This document shows positions 55,912 to 64,000 of a DNA stretch of 64,000 nt, in pieces. The notes under the pieces are model-generated. The model searched no databases. It was given only the letters and a program-made list of their open reading frames with translations, and had not been told where the DNA came from. This stretch comes from Arenibacter catalasegens (lineage in GTDB: Bacteria > Bacteroidota > Bacteroidia > Flavobacteriales > Flavobacteriaceae): NCBI RefSeq assembly GCF_002909235.1, contig NZ_PHQQ01000001.1:62001-126000 (forward strand), written 5' to 3'. The position numbers and the translations under genes were made by a program. Positions within the stretch are counted from its first letter, which is position 1. The number at the start of each line of letters is the position of its first letter.

Positions 55912-55983
55912 ACGTTTAAATCTTCTTTTATTTACTGTATCCCCTTGGTCGTCTTTCACCAAGAACGACTTACAAATAGTATG

Positions 55984-55991
55984 CAAAAATA
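55984..55991 (-). promoter_or_regulatory. -7 promoter element of mnmA
   Basis: TATTTTTG on the minus strand matches TAnnTTTG exactly, 72 bases before the chosen ATG. No good -33 TTG. Confidence 0.5.
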
Positions 55992-56320
55992 CAAAATTGG
56001 AATTTGGTTACTTTAAAAATATAACTCAATAAGAACCAAGCAAAGATTCCAGTTTTCAGCTACTCATAAAATTATTCTTTTTAGGATATGGTTAAAAACT
56101 CAACTTGACATCGGATATCCTTTAAGGGCTACAAGCTGTTAAATAGAGCATATACTCAGTCCTAAAAAAGCAAGAATTCGATTGATTAAAATCGCTAAAC
56201 AACAAAAGCAGCTACTTTAGCATACTAAAAAGACTCCTTTACAACTATTAGTTTTATACAGTTTAAAAAAATACAATCTTTGGAGACCCAAAACTTACCA
56301 AACTAAACCAAATCAATGCT

Positions 56321-56350
56321 AAAAACCCCGACCAAATGGCCGGGGTTTTT
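56321..56350. terminator. Orphan bidirectional terminator
   Basis: Arms AAAAACCCCGACC and GGCCGGGGTTTTT around AAAT, with one mismatch, then GTTTTT on the plus strand; the minus strand also ends in T residues. No annotated gene ends here. Confidence 0.85.
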
Positions 56351-56377
56351 GTTTTTAAACTTTCCCTACAGCTATCA

Positions 56378-56392
56378 ATCCTAGATTAGGAT
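56378..56392. repeat. TCCTA/TAGGA palindrome 1
   Basis: ATCCTA, GAT, TAGGAT: a perfect 6+3+6 inverted repeat, 28 bases right of the orphan terminator. Confidence 0.7.
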
Positions 56393-56490
56393 AAATTATT
56401 CTATTTATAGGTAGTCAACTATATTAAATTAGTGATACTTGAATAATTCATATGCCCATTTAAAAATTCAACCTTTATCCAAATATTCTT

Positions 56491-56504
56491 TCCTATTAAT
56501 AGGA
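56491..56504. repeat. TCCTA/TAGGA palindrome 2
   Basis: TCCTATTAATAGGA: a perfect 14-bp palindrome without spacer, followed by a further half-site TTAGGA. Confidence 0.7.
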
Positions 56505-56518
56505 TTTAGGATTATACA

Positions 56519-56536
56519 TATCCTAGACTTAGGATA
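56519..56536. repeat. TCCTA/TAGGA palindrome 3
   Basis: TATCCTA, GACT, TAGGATA: a perfect 7+4+7 inverted repeat, nearly the same as palindrome 1. Confidence 0.7.
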
Positions 56537-56633
56537 AAAAAAGTTAAAGCACAGATTGGTCGGACAATTAAATTTAAGAACACAACTATTTTTCCTGAGA
56601 ACCAATGTAGACCCGCAAATATCCTCCAAAAAA

Positions 56634-56661
56634 AAAGTGCTTGAAAAAATTCAAGCACTTT
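56634..56661 (-). terminator. Intrinsic terminator of yidC
   Basis: A perfect 12-bp stem (AAAGTGCTTGAA with TTCAAGCACTTT) with a 4-base loop and a T-tract on the minus strand, 25 bases after the yidC stop. Confidence 0.92.
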
Positions 56662-56686
56662 AATTATTCGGAAGGCAAGTTTTGAT

Positions 56687-58543
56687 TTATTTTTTACCTA
56701 TTTTTTTTTGTTCCTCTGCCTGTTCCATCATCTCCCTCATCTTCTTCTGAAACTTGTTTTCCTTTTTAGGCTTTTTCTTATTCTCTTGGATCTGAGCATG
56801 GATCTTGTCCTCGTCCAATATAAATTTCTTAATGGCCAACATAATAAAAATGGTAATCAAGTTAGATACAAAATAGTATAAACTAAGTCCACTGGCATAG
56901 TTATTAAAGAAAACCAACATCATTAAAGGAGACAAGTACATGATAAATTTCATATTTGGCATACCTGGCTGCGTCTGCATATTTTGACCAGTGGTCATCA
57001 TCATATAAAAGAAAATGGCGACGGACGCTAAGATGGGAAACAAACTAACATGATCTCCATAAAATGGAATATTAAATGGCAATTGTGCGATAGCATCATA
57101 GGAAGAAAGGTCATCTGCCCATAAGAACGGTTTTTGCCTTAATGCAAAGGAAGTCGGAAAAAACATAAACAAGGCATAGAAAATTGGCATCTGCAGCACT
57201 GCAGGCACACAACCACTCATGGGGCTAACGCCAGCCTTGTTATACAATTTCATGGTTTCCTGTTGCTTTTTCATAGCATTGTCCTTAAACTTCTCGTTAA
57301 GCTCAGTAATTTCAGGCTTCAACACCTTCATTTTGGCTTGGGACAAATAGGACTTGTAGGTTGCAGGTGACATTATTAACCTTACCAAAATAGTCATGAC
57401 CACAATTGCAATTCCGAAAGGCAAGAATGAACTTAGGAAAGTGTATACTGGAGTAAATATGTACCTATTGATCCATCCAAAAATCCCCCAACCAAAAGGA
57501 ATGGAATCATCCAGACCTAATTCCTTGTATTGCGCTAAAACCTTGACATCTGTTGGGCCGTAGTACCAATTAAAATTATAGGCCAACTCCCCACCTTCCA
57601 ATTTCAAAGGCACTTCTGAGGCAAACTCCTTGGTAAATTGTTGGGTATGACTTTCCTCTTCAACCAAATTAATGGAGTTCAACTTGGCAGTTTCAAATTT
57701 ATTGGCATAGGTAAGAATAGAACTAAAGAAATGTTGTCTGTAGGATATCCATTTTATATCTACTTCCGTTTCCTCATCTTCACTACCTTCTGAAAGCTTA
57801 CTAATTTTATCATCCTCGTGATTGTAAGTAACCCTAGTATATCTATTTTCATACTGAATACTTTTGGAGTGTCGAATTGTCTTCAATTTCCAATCCAAAT
57901 CAACAGGCTTAGAACTATTAAGTATTCCGTTTAAACCTTGGGAGCGCACTGTAAAACCAATTAGGTATTGATTGGGTTTCACTTCATATCTATACTCCAA
58001 GAATTTATCCGAGGCCACTTTTGCCTTCATGGAAAGCACCTGATTTTCCCCAGATTTCGTAAGTGACGGCTCAAAATAAAGGTCATTCGTATTTAGAACG
58101 CGATTGTCCGAAGTGCTAAAATTAAGTGCAAAATTGGCATTGCCATCCTTAATTAGATAAACCGGAACAGAATCATAAGTAACATAACCCTTCATTCTTG
58201 CCTCAACAATCTGACCTCCTTTGTTGCTTATTTCCAAATAAACCACATCATTTTCCAAAACTGTAGTCCCTTCGGTAGGAGCTGTATAGCCAAATGCGCC
58301 AATTGCACTTTTATAACTTGCAACAGCCGTTGAATCTTGCAGATCGATAGCCTTGGGTTGAGTAACTTCTTGTTTAACCGCATTGGCCTTTTGCATTTCT
58401 GCAGCCTCTACCTGTTCTTGTTTCGCTTTCTGCGCTTCCAGCTCTTCTGGTGTTGGCTGGTTCTGCCAAAACATAAAAATAAGAATACCAAAAATCAGTA
58501 CAAAGCCGATTATGGTATTAATATCCAATTTCTTTTCCTCCAT
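56687..58543 (-). CDS. yidC: Membrane protein insertase YidC
   Basis: A 618-residue inner-membrane protein that inserts and folds other membrane proteins. An N-terminal helix (about 8-25) is followed by the large periplasmic domain (about 60-340) and the conserved C-terminal module of five helices with YKSYLSQAKMKVLKPEI and AVLQMPIFYALFMFFPTSF. The tail is very Lys-rich, as in species where YidC binds ribosomes. It lies 121 bases after pyrG on the same strand and probably shares its transcript. Confidence 0.96.
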   Translation of the reverse strand: MEEKKLDINTIIGFVLIFGILIFMFWQNQPTPEELEAQKAKQEQVEAAEMQKANAVKQEVTQPKAIDLQDSTAVASYKSAIGAFGYTAPTEGTTVLENDVVYLEISNKGGQIVEARMKGYVTYDSVPVYLIKDGNANFALNFSTSDNRVLNTNDLYFEPSLTKSGENQVLSMKAKVASDKFLEYRYEVKPNQYLIGFTVRSQGLNGILNSSKPVDLDWKLKTIRHSKSIQYENRYTRVTYNHEDDKISKLSEGSEDEETEVDIKWISYRQHFFSSILTYANKFETAKLNSINLVEEESHTQQFTKEFASEVPLKLEGGELAYNFNWYYGPTDVKVLAQYKELGLDDSIPFGWGIFGWINRYIFTPVYTFLSSFLPFGIAIVVMTILVRLIMSPATYKSYLSQAKMKVLKPEITELNEKFKDNAMKKQQETMKLYNKAGVSPMSGCVPAVLQMPIFYALFMFFPTSFALRQKPFLWADDLSSYDAIAQLPFNIPFYGDHVSLFPILASVAIFFYMMMTTGQNMQTQPGMPNMKFIMYLSPLMMLVFFNNYASGLSLYYFVSNLITIFIMLAIKKFILDEDKIHAQIQENKKKPKKENKFQKKMREMMEQAEEQKKIGKK

Positions 58544-58664
58544 CTAAAGTTTAATTTAAAAATATTCTCGGCAGGGATTCAATCAATTTCTTCGTTCCCA
58601 ACAGATTAAAAACAGCATGCAAATATATGCCCAATCAGGCTATTCCTGTCAAACTGGCACTAAT

Positions 58665-60296
<1,632 letters not shown>

Positions 60297-60319
60297 TTAG
60301 GTTGAATTCGTAACGCGAG

Positions 60320-60327
60320 CAAAAATA
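60320..60327 (-). promoter_or_regulatory. -7 promoter element of pyrG
   Basis: TATTTTTG on the minus strand matches TAnnTTTG exactly, 29 bases before the ATG. A TTG lies only 13 bases upstream, too close for the usual spacing. Confidence 0.45.
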
Positions 60328-60350
60328 CGAATTGCTATAACAATTAACTG

Positions 60351-60587
60351 CTAATATTGAGGAAAATCTTTTTGAATCTTTCTAATTAACCCCTCTAGTC
60401 CGTTAATTTTAATTTCCAACATGGATCTTAACAAATTTCCGAGTTTTCCCTCTGGAAATCCACTTTGTTGAAACCAAATCAGGTATGGTTCGGGAAGTTC
60501 CACCAAATACCTTCCCTTAAACTTCCCAAATGGCATTCTATAATGTGCCAATTCTATTAATTGCCTTTTATCCGGAACTACATTCAT
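60351..60587 (-). CDS. DUF3820 family protein
   Basis: A 79-residue soluble protein with a DUF3820 domain: MPFGKFKGRYLVELPEPYLIWF, then FPEGKLG near residue 45. These small proteins are widespread and lack an established role. I chose the ATG at 60587 (MNVVPDKRQLIELA), where homologues begin; the frame is open to 60719. It is co-directional with pyrG, with 60 bases between, but upstream of it. Confidence 0.75.
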   Translation of the reverse strand: MNVVPDKRQLIELAHYRMPFGKFKGRYLVELPEPYLIWFQQSGFPEGKLGNLLRSMLEIKINGLEGLIRKIQKDFPQY

Positions 60588-60857
60588 ATTCAAGAATCTA
60601 TCCAAATATACCATCTTCGGGTCGGCTTCCCAATTATTTGACCAAAATCTACTCCCCCATTTAAACCTTAATGTTTTGAACATTCTATTTCTAAATTGCG
60701 TAATTTTAATTGAAATCACTTATCTTTATACATGTACTTTTTACACTTATAACCAAACAACCCGAAATATGCCTTATTATTAGAATTAGGGCTATAAAAT
60801 TTAATCTACCCTACAACCTTGACAATATGACCAAAAGGGGTAGCGGAAAACAGCTCA

Positions 60858-60865
60858 TAACTTTG
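60858..60865 (+). promoter_or_regulatory. -7 promoter element of the TIM-barrel gene
   Basis: TAACTTTG matches TAnnTTTG exactly, 19 bases before the ATG. No TTG at a normal distance upstream. Confidence 0.4.
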
Positions 60866-60884
60866 AACACATACAATTAAACCA

Positions 60885-61754
60885 ATGAAAAGAAGAACAT
60901 TTATAGGAACATCAGCGGCCGCATCTGTGGGCTTGCTGGCTTGCAAAAATGGAAATGCAATGGAATCAAATAAAGAAAAAGTGGCAAAGCTACAAAATAA
61001 CATTAATCACAGCGTTTGCTATTGGTGTTATGGTAGCATCCCTCTTGAAGATTTTCTAAAATCATTAAATGACTTGGGAATACAAAGTATAGATCTTATT
61101 GGCCCTAAAGACTGGCCGTTACTTAAAAAGTACAATATTAACTCTTCCATGTGCAACGGGGCAGAAATTAGCCTTACGGAAGGCTGGAGCGACCCTAAGT
61201 ACCATGAAACCTTGATCAAAAATTACACAGATATGATTCCCAAAGTGGCAGAAGCTGGCTACACCAATCTTATCTGCTTTAGTGGCAATCGGAGGGGAAT
61301 GGATGATGCTGTTGGTCTGCAAAATTGTGTAGACGGATTAAAACAGATTATGCCCTTGGCTGAAAAACACGGGGTAGTAATACAAATGGAGTTGCTTAAT
61401 TCTAAAGTGAACCATGAAGATTATATGTGCGACCACACTGAATGGGGTGTGGAATTGTGCAAAAAATTGGGGTCCAATAATTTTAAATTATTATATGATA
61501 TCTACCATATGCAAATAATGGAAGGTGATATTATTAGGAACATTCAAGATTTCAATGAGTATTTTGGACACTACCACACTGGCGGAAACCCTGGACGCAA
61601 TGAAATTAATGAAACTCAGGAACTATATTACCCTGCTATCATGAAGGCTATTTTGGCTACTGGATATAAAGGACATGTGGCACAAGAATTTATACCTACT
61701 TGGGACGATAAAATTGCAGCCCTACAAGAAGGGGTTACCATTTGTGACGTATAA
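60885..61754 (+). CDS. Hydroxypyruvate isomerase-like TIM-barrel protein, Tat lipoprotein
   Basis: A 289-residue TIM-barrel protein of the sugar-phosphate isomerase / hydroxypyruvate isomerase family. The N-terminus is a twin-arginine signal (KRRTFIGTSAAASVG) that ends in a lipobox (LLAC, Cys20), so the enzyme is exported folded and anchored by lipid. Probable metal ligands are Glu in VVIQMELLNSK, Asp in LLYDIYHMQI, His in GHYHTGGNPGRNE and Glu in AQEFIPTW. It may act on a keto sugar or hydroxypyruvate; substrate unknown. Export of such isomerases would fit extracellular keto-sugar chemistry. Confidence 0.84.
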   Translation: MKRRTFIGTSAAASVGLLACKNGNAMESNKEKVAKLQNNINHSVCYWCYGSIPLEDFLKSLNDLGIQSIDLIGPKDWPLLKKYNINSSMCNGAEISLTEGWSDPKYHETLIKNYTDMIPKVAEAGYTNLICFSGNRRGMDDAVGLQNCVDGLKQIMPLAEKHGVVIQMELLNSKVNHEDYMCDHTEWGVELCKKLGSNNFKLLYDIYHMQIMEGDIIRNIQDFNEYFGHYHTGGNPGRNEINETQELYYPAIMKAILATGYKGHVAQEFIPTWDDKIAALQEGVTICDV

Positions 61755-61793
61755 CAGAATGTCAATCTAGAATCTTAAAGAAGATATTGATCT

Positions 61794-61823
61794 AAAAGGA
61801 GACTTTTTAAAAAGTCTCCTTTT
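61794..61823. terminator. Perfect 30-bp palindromic terminator
   Basis: AAAAGGAGACTTTTT is followed immediately by its exact reverse complement. It lies between convergent genes and ends both transcripts. Confidence 0.9.
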
Positions 61824-62352
61824 AATTGTTTAAGGCTTTTTTGATTCTTTTATTCCAAATTAATTGCTGAACCGTATCCCTTGAATAATTGGTTTCCGAA
61901 TCGTATTTATTTTGAAAATCATTTAATTCCTTAAGGACATTTCTATATATCACTTTCACCTGTGATTTTGCATTTTTATTGAATTTGGCCTTTGCCAATT
62001 CTTGCCTCATTTTACGGGCGTAAACTTCGGTGATATCAAAATGCAATTGTTCATGACTTAAAACAGTTGAATTGGTAAGTTTGTGTTTATACCAAGATTT
62101 GTTGGGATAAAAATGACAGCTTACCGTGAAATCGAGTTCCATTTTATCCGCGGTTCCTTGAGCAGAAAAACTGTAGGTAATTCCACTTGCCGTAATGGCA
62201 GCGGCATTGGAAATATTGGATGGCTTGCCCTTAAAATCGGCCCAAGTCAATTTTTTACCGGGTTGCCATTCAATAATCTCCTCCTCTTGACCAAACCCCA
62301 AGTTGAGCATGAGGCCTATAGCAAAAACAAGTATTGTCTTTAAAGTTCCCAT
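61822..62352 (-). CDS. DUF922 family zinc protease-like protein
   Basis: A 176-residue secreted protein with a signal peptide (about 1-21, LVFAIGLMLNLGFGQ). The DUF922 domain includes the putative metal site HEQLHFD near residue 102, where the pattern HExxH is present. An N-terminal WQPGKKLTWADFKG motif is typical. Family members are putative zinc proteases without known substrate. Its start overlaps the osmC gene by 13 bases. Its last two bases overlap the palindromic terminator. Confidence 0.87.
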   Translation of the reverse strand: MGTLKTILVFAIGLMLNLGFGQEEEIIEWQPGKKLTWADFKGKPSNISNAAAITASGITYSFSAQGTADKMELDFTVSCHFYPNKSWYKHKLTNSTVLSHEQLHFDITEVYARKMRQELAKAKFNKNAKSQVKVIYRNVLKELNDFQNKYDSETNYSRDTVQQLIWNKRIKKALNN

Positions 62353-62753
62353 TGAAAAGTGATATTTTTTACTATATCCGGGTGCAAGCTGTAATGTACC
62401 GGACAGGAACGTGCAGAATGCTCTAAAATTTTCCTATGTTTATCGGAGATGATTTGGGGCATTTGGAATTTAACATCGATCCTAGAAATACGTCTCGGTT
62501 CAGTCTCCATATACTTGGTGACCTCTGCAGTAGAATTCTCGAGATTTAATTCCAAATTCCTAGCCTTTATTCCCATAACAGAGAACATGCAACTAGCCAA
62601 GCCGGTAGCTACGGTGTCCGTTGGGGAAAATGCTTCCCCCAGTCCATGATTGTCCAATGGAGCATCGGTAATAAATGCATTGCCCGATCTAATATGTTCA
62701 CAATTGGTTCTAAGTCCGCCAATATAGGTCACTTTAGAGGTCATCGGCTTCAA
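62340..62753 (-). CDS. OsmC family peroxiredoxin-like protein
   Basis: A 137-residue OsmC-fold protein that probably reduces organic peroxides with two cysteines: the first in GLASCMFSVMG near residue 54, the second in RSCPVHYSLHP near 119. The N-terminal ITDAPLDNHGLGEAFSPTDTVATG is typical. It is the second gene of a three-gene operon: overlap of four bases with the upstream LysM gene and 13 bases with the downstream DUF922 gene. Confidence 0.92.
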   Translation of the reverse strand: MKPMTSKVTYIGGLRTNCEHIRSGNAFITDAPLDNHGLGEAFSPTDTVATGLASCMFSVMGIKARNLELNLENSTAEVTKYMETEPRRISRIDVKFQMPQIISDKHRKILEHSARSCPVHYSLHPDIVKNITFQWEL

Positions 62754-64000
62754 TCCTTAAGCTCTACCATTCTCATATTCTCATAGCCTAATATATAAGA
62801 AGCTCTATTAAAATATCCGGAGGAGATGTCTTTGTTAAAGTTAAACTTGTTACCAATATATTCCGTTTCCCCAATAAGCTTGGAAGCAATCACCAAATCG
62901 TTTTTATAAGCCAATTTTAAAAGCATGTCCATTGTAAGGTCAAAGCCGCGAATTGCATAGGCATCAGGATCCGATCCATATTTTTTTCTATATGAATTTA
63001 AGAAACCATTATCTTCGGCCTCTCGCGATGCGGAAGGATAGGTGAATCTTAAATTAGAAAGGTGTGAATATGAAACAACCTCACTATCAAAAGCCTTGTT
63101 TTTGTCAGTAGTGAAAAGTCGGATGCTAACTTCCTTGTTTATTAAAGAGTTGAGCAAGGACCCTACATGATACACCACATTAGCCTGATCCGTTTCCAAA
63201 AACACCCAATTTTCATTCTCAAGCGACATAATCTTTGAGATTTTATCAATGTCCACAGAGCGATCTTCCTTTAAAGCGACGATTTTAGCTCCTGGGAATT
63301 TCATCATCAAAGCGGATTCTGTAGGCTTATTCTTTTGATCGGCAATTATAATAATATTCTCTTTGGTCCGTAAGCCTTCCACATAGGTCATCATATGATC
63401 CTCCAAAACCTTTTCAGAAGGAAGGGCAAAAAACACATTGTTTAAACTTAAATCGCTTTTTTCGGTCAATGGAGCTACAACTGGAACTCCGTATTCTGCA
63501 GCCTGCATTGCCACCTCTTTTAGGGATTGGGGTTCTAAAGGACCAAAAATTGCAGAGACGCCTATCAAATTTTCCTTTTGCAATATACCCTTGGTTCGGT
63601 TCAGATCCAATTGCGTATCATAAGTTTTTACATCTACGGAGATTCCCAATTTGGCTATTGAATCCAAAGCCACCATTGCACCAGAATATAGACCTAAGCT
63701 ATATTTCACATCTTTTCTATTTTCTATGGCATTCTTAGTGGCTGCATTGTCCTTTAAGTCCAACCTATCCAACCTAAAGGGTAAAAGAAATAATATTCTT
63801 GGATGGTTTAGCCTATTGATACTGTCCCTTAAATTAATCTTATCTAAGATCAGCGCATTTTTCACATCAAAATTACCCGTCTGTGCCTTGGGTAATTTCA
63901 AAACCATTCCAGCCTTTAGCCCTTCTTTTAATTCTGGATTAAGATCCAATAATTCTTTATAGGTTACCCCAAATTTCCGGGTAAGCGAAAACTCAGTCTG
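62750..64000 (-). CDS. LysM protein with periplasmic receptor-ligand-binding domain (partial)
   Basis: A 5'-truncated protein that runs off the right edge; the frame stays open through 64000, so the TTG at 63949 is not the start. The first 40 visible residues are the end of a LysM domain (RKFGVTYKELLDLNPEL). The remaining about 370 residues resemble a type I periplasmic-binding / receptor ligand-binding domain (ISAIFGPLEPQSLKEVAMQAAEYGVPVVAPLTEKSDL), as in LivJ-like proteins. It probably binds both peptidoglycan and a small ligand. osmC follows with a four-base overlap. Confidence 0.82.
   Translation of the reverse strand, partial: QTEFSLTRKFGVTYKELLDLNPELKEGLKAGMVLKLPKAQTGNFDVKNALILDKINLRDSINRLNHPRILFLLPFRLDRLDLKDNAATKNAIENRKDVKYSLGLYSGAMVALDSIAKLGISVDVKTYDTQLDLNRTKGILQKENLIGVSAIFGPLEPQSLKEVAMQAAEYGVPVVAPLTEKSDLSLNNVFFALPSEKVLEDHMMTYVEGLRTKENIIIIADQKNKPTESALMMKFPGAKIVALKEDRSVDIDKISKIMSLENENWVFLETDQANVVYHVGSLLNSLINKEVSIRLFTTDKNKAFDSEVVSYSHLSNLRFTYPSASREAEDNGFLNSYRKKYGSDPDAYAIRGFDLTMDMLLKLAYKNDLVIASKLIGETEYIGNKFNFNKDISSGYFNRASYILGYENMRMVELKD

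Larger units (their letters stand above)
55912..56686. other. Long intergenic region with palindromes and an orphan terminator
   Basis: This 775-bp gap has no plausible gene. It holds, from left to right, the mnmA promoter element, a bidirectional GC-rich terminator at 56321-56350 not attached to any known gene, three related TCCTA/TAGGA palindromes and the yidC terminator. A small untranslated RNA ending at 56321 (minus) or 56350 (plus) would explain the terminator. Confidence 0.7.

Overview
The window is chromosomal DNA from a member of the Bacteroidota, most likely a marine-type Flavobacteriaceae. Evidence: AT-rich sequence; lipoproteins and Sec signal peptides of flavobacterial style; almost no Shine-Dalgarno sequences; promoters of the Bacteroidetes type (TTTG, about 19 bases, TAnnTTTG); and many family-level markers (UMF1 transporter, GIN-domain protein, DUF3820, short PPX, PyrR-PyrB-STAS-like-RNase Z order). 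The genus cannot be fixed from this sequence. No rRNA, tRNA, CRISPR array, insertion sequence or prophage was seen; most genes are housekeeping.

Layout. 1-7.7 kb: secreted oxidative sugar locus with a ThuA/PQQ-type propeller/PKD/cytochrome c lipoprotein, a DUF1080 (3-keto-glycoside hydrolase family) protein and a propeller-cytochrome c protein. 7.8-13.7 kb: EboA-like protein, MiaE, a polyphosphate operon (sixA-like, ppk1, ppx) and pdxH. 14-23 kb: pyrR-pyrB-STAS-like-rnz with a decayed four-helix-bundle gene, rpsA, a BON-LysM protein, cmk and lon. 23.2-26.2 kb: ECF sigma factor operon with a probable anti-sigma protein and two beta-repeat envelope proteins, the last with an apparent frameshift in its signal peptide. 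26.2-33 kb: UMF1 transporter, M48 lipoprotein, GH31 and glgB. 33-43 kb: collagen-like lipoprotein, msrB, lpdA, aroQ, xerD, NDH-2, a second ECF sigma operon, acyltransferase, Nudix hydrolase and a cyclophilin lipoprotein. 43-50.7 kb: TRIC-like channel, RDD protein, then a tightly overlapping six-gene SpoIIM/membrane/DUF4129/DUF4350/MoxR/DUF58 operon. 50.7-64 kb: small envelope proteins, a TPR protein, nitronate monooxygenase, mnmA, a 0.7-kb gap full of palindromes, yidC, pyrG, DUF3820, a Tat-type sugar isomerase-like lipoprotein, and an operon of a LysM/receptor-ligand-binding protein (cut by the right edge), OsmC and a DUF922 protease.

No unmistakably new multi-gene system was found. The best leads are non-coding or at the level of gene organisation: a gap with three related TCCTA/TAGGA palindromes and an orphan terminator; a perfect 19-bp palindrome in front of lon; identically spaced TGTAAC-N16-CnnCTAnT elements before both ECF sigma genes; a nested three-tier inverted repeat between convergent genes; a one-base frameshift in the GIN-domain gene; and the unusual sugar-oxidation locus at the left end.
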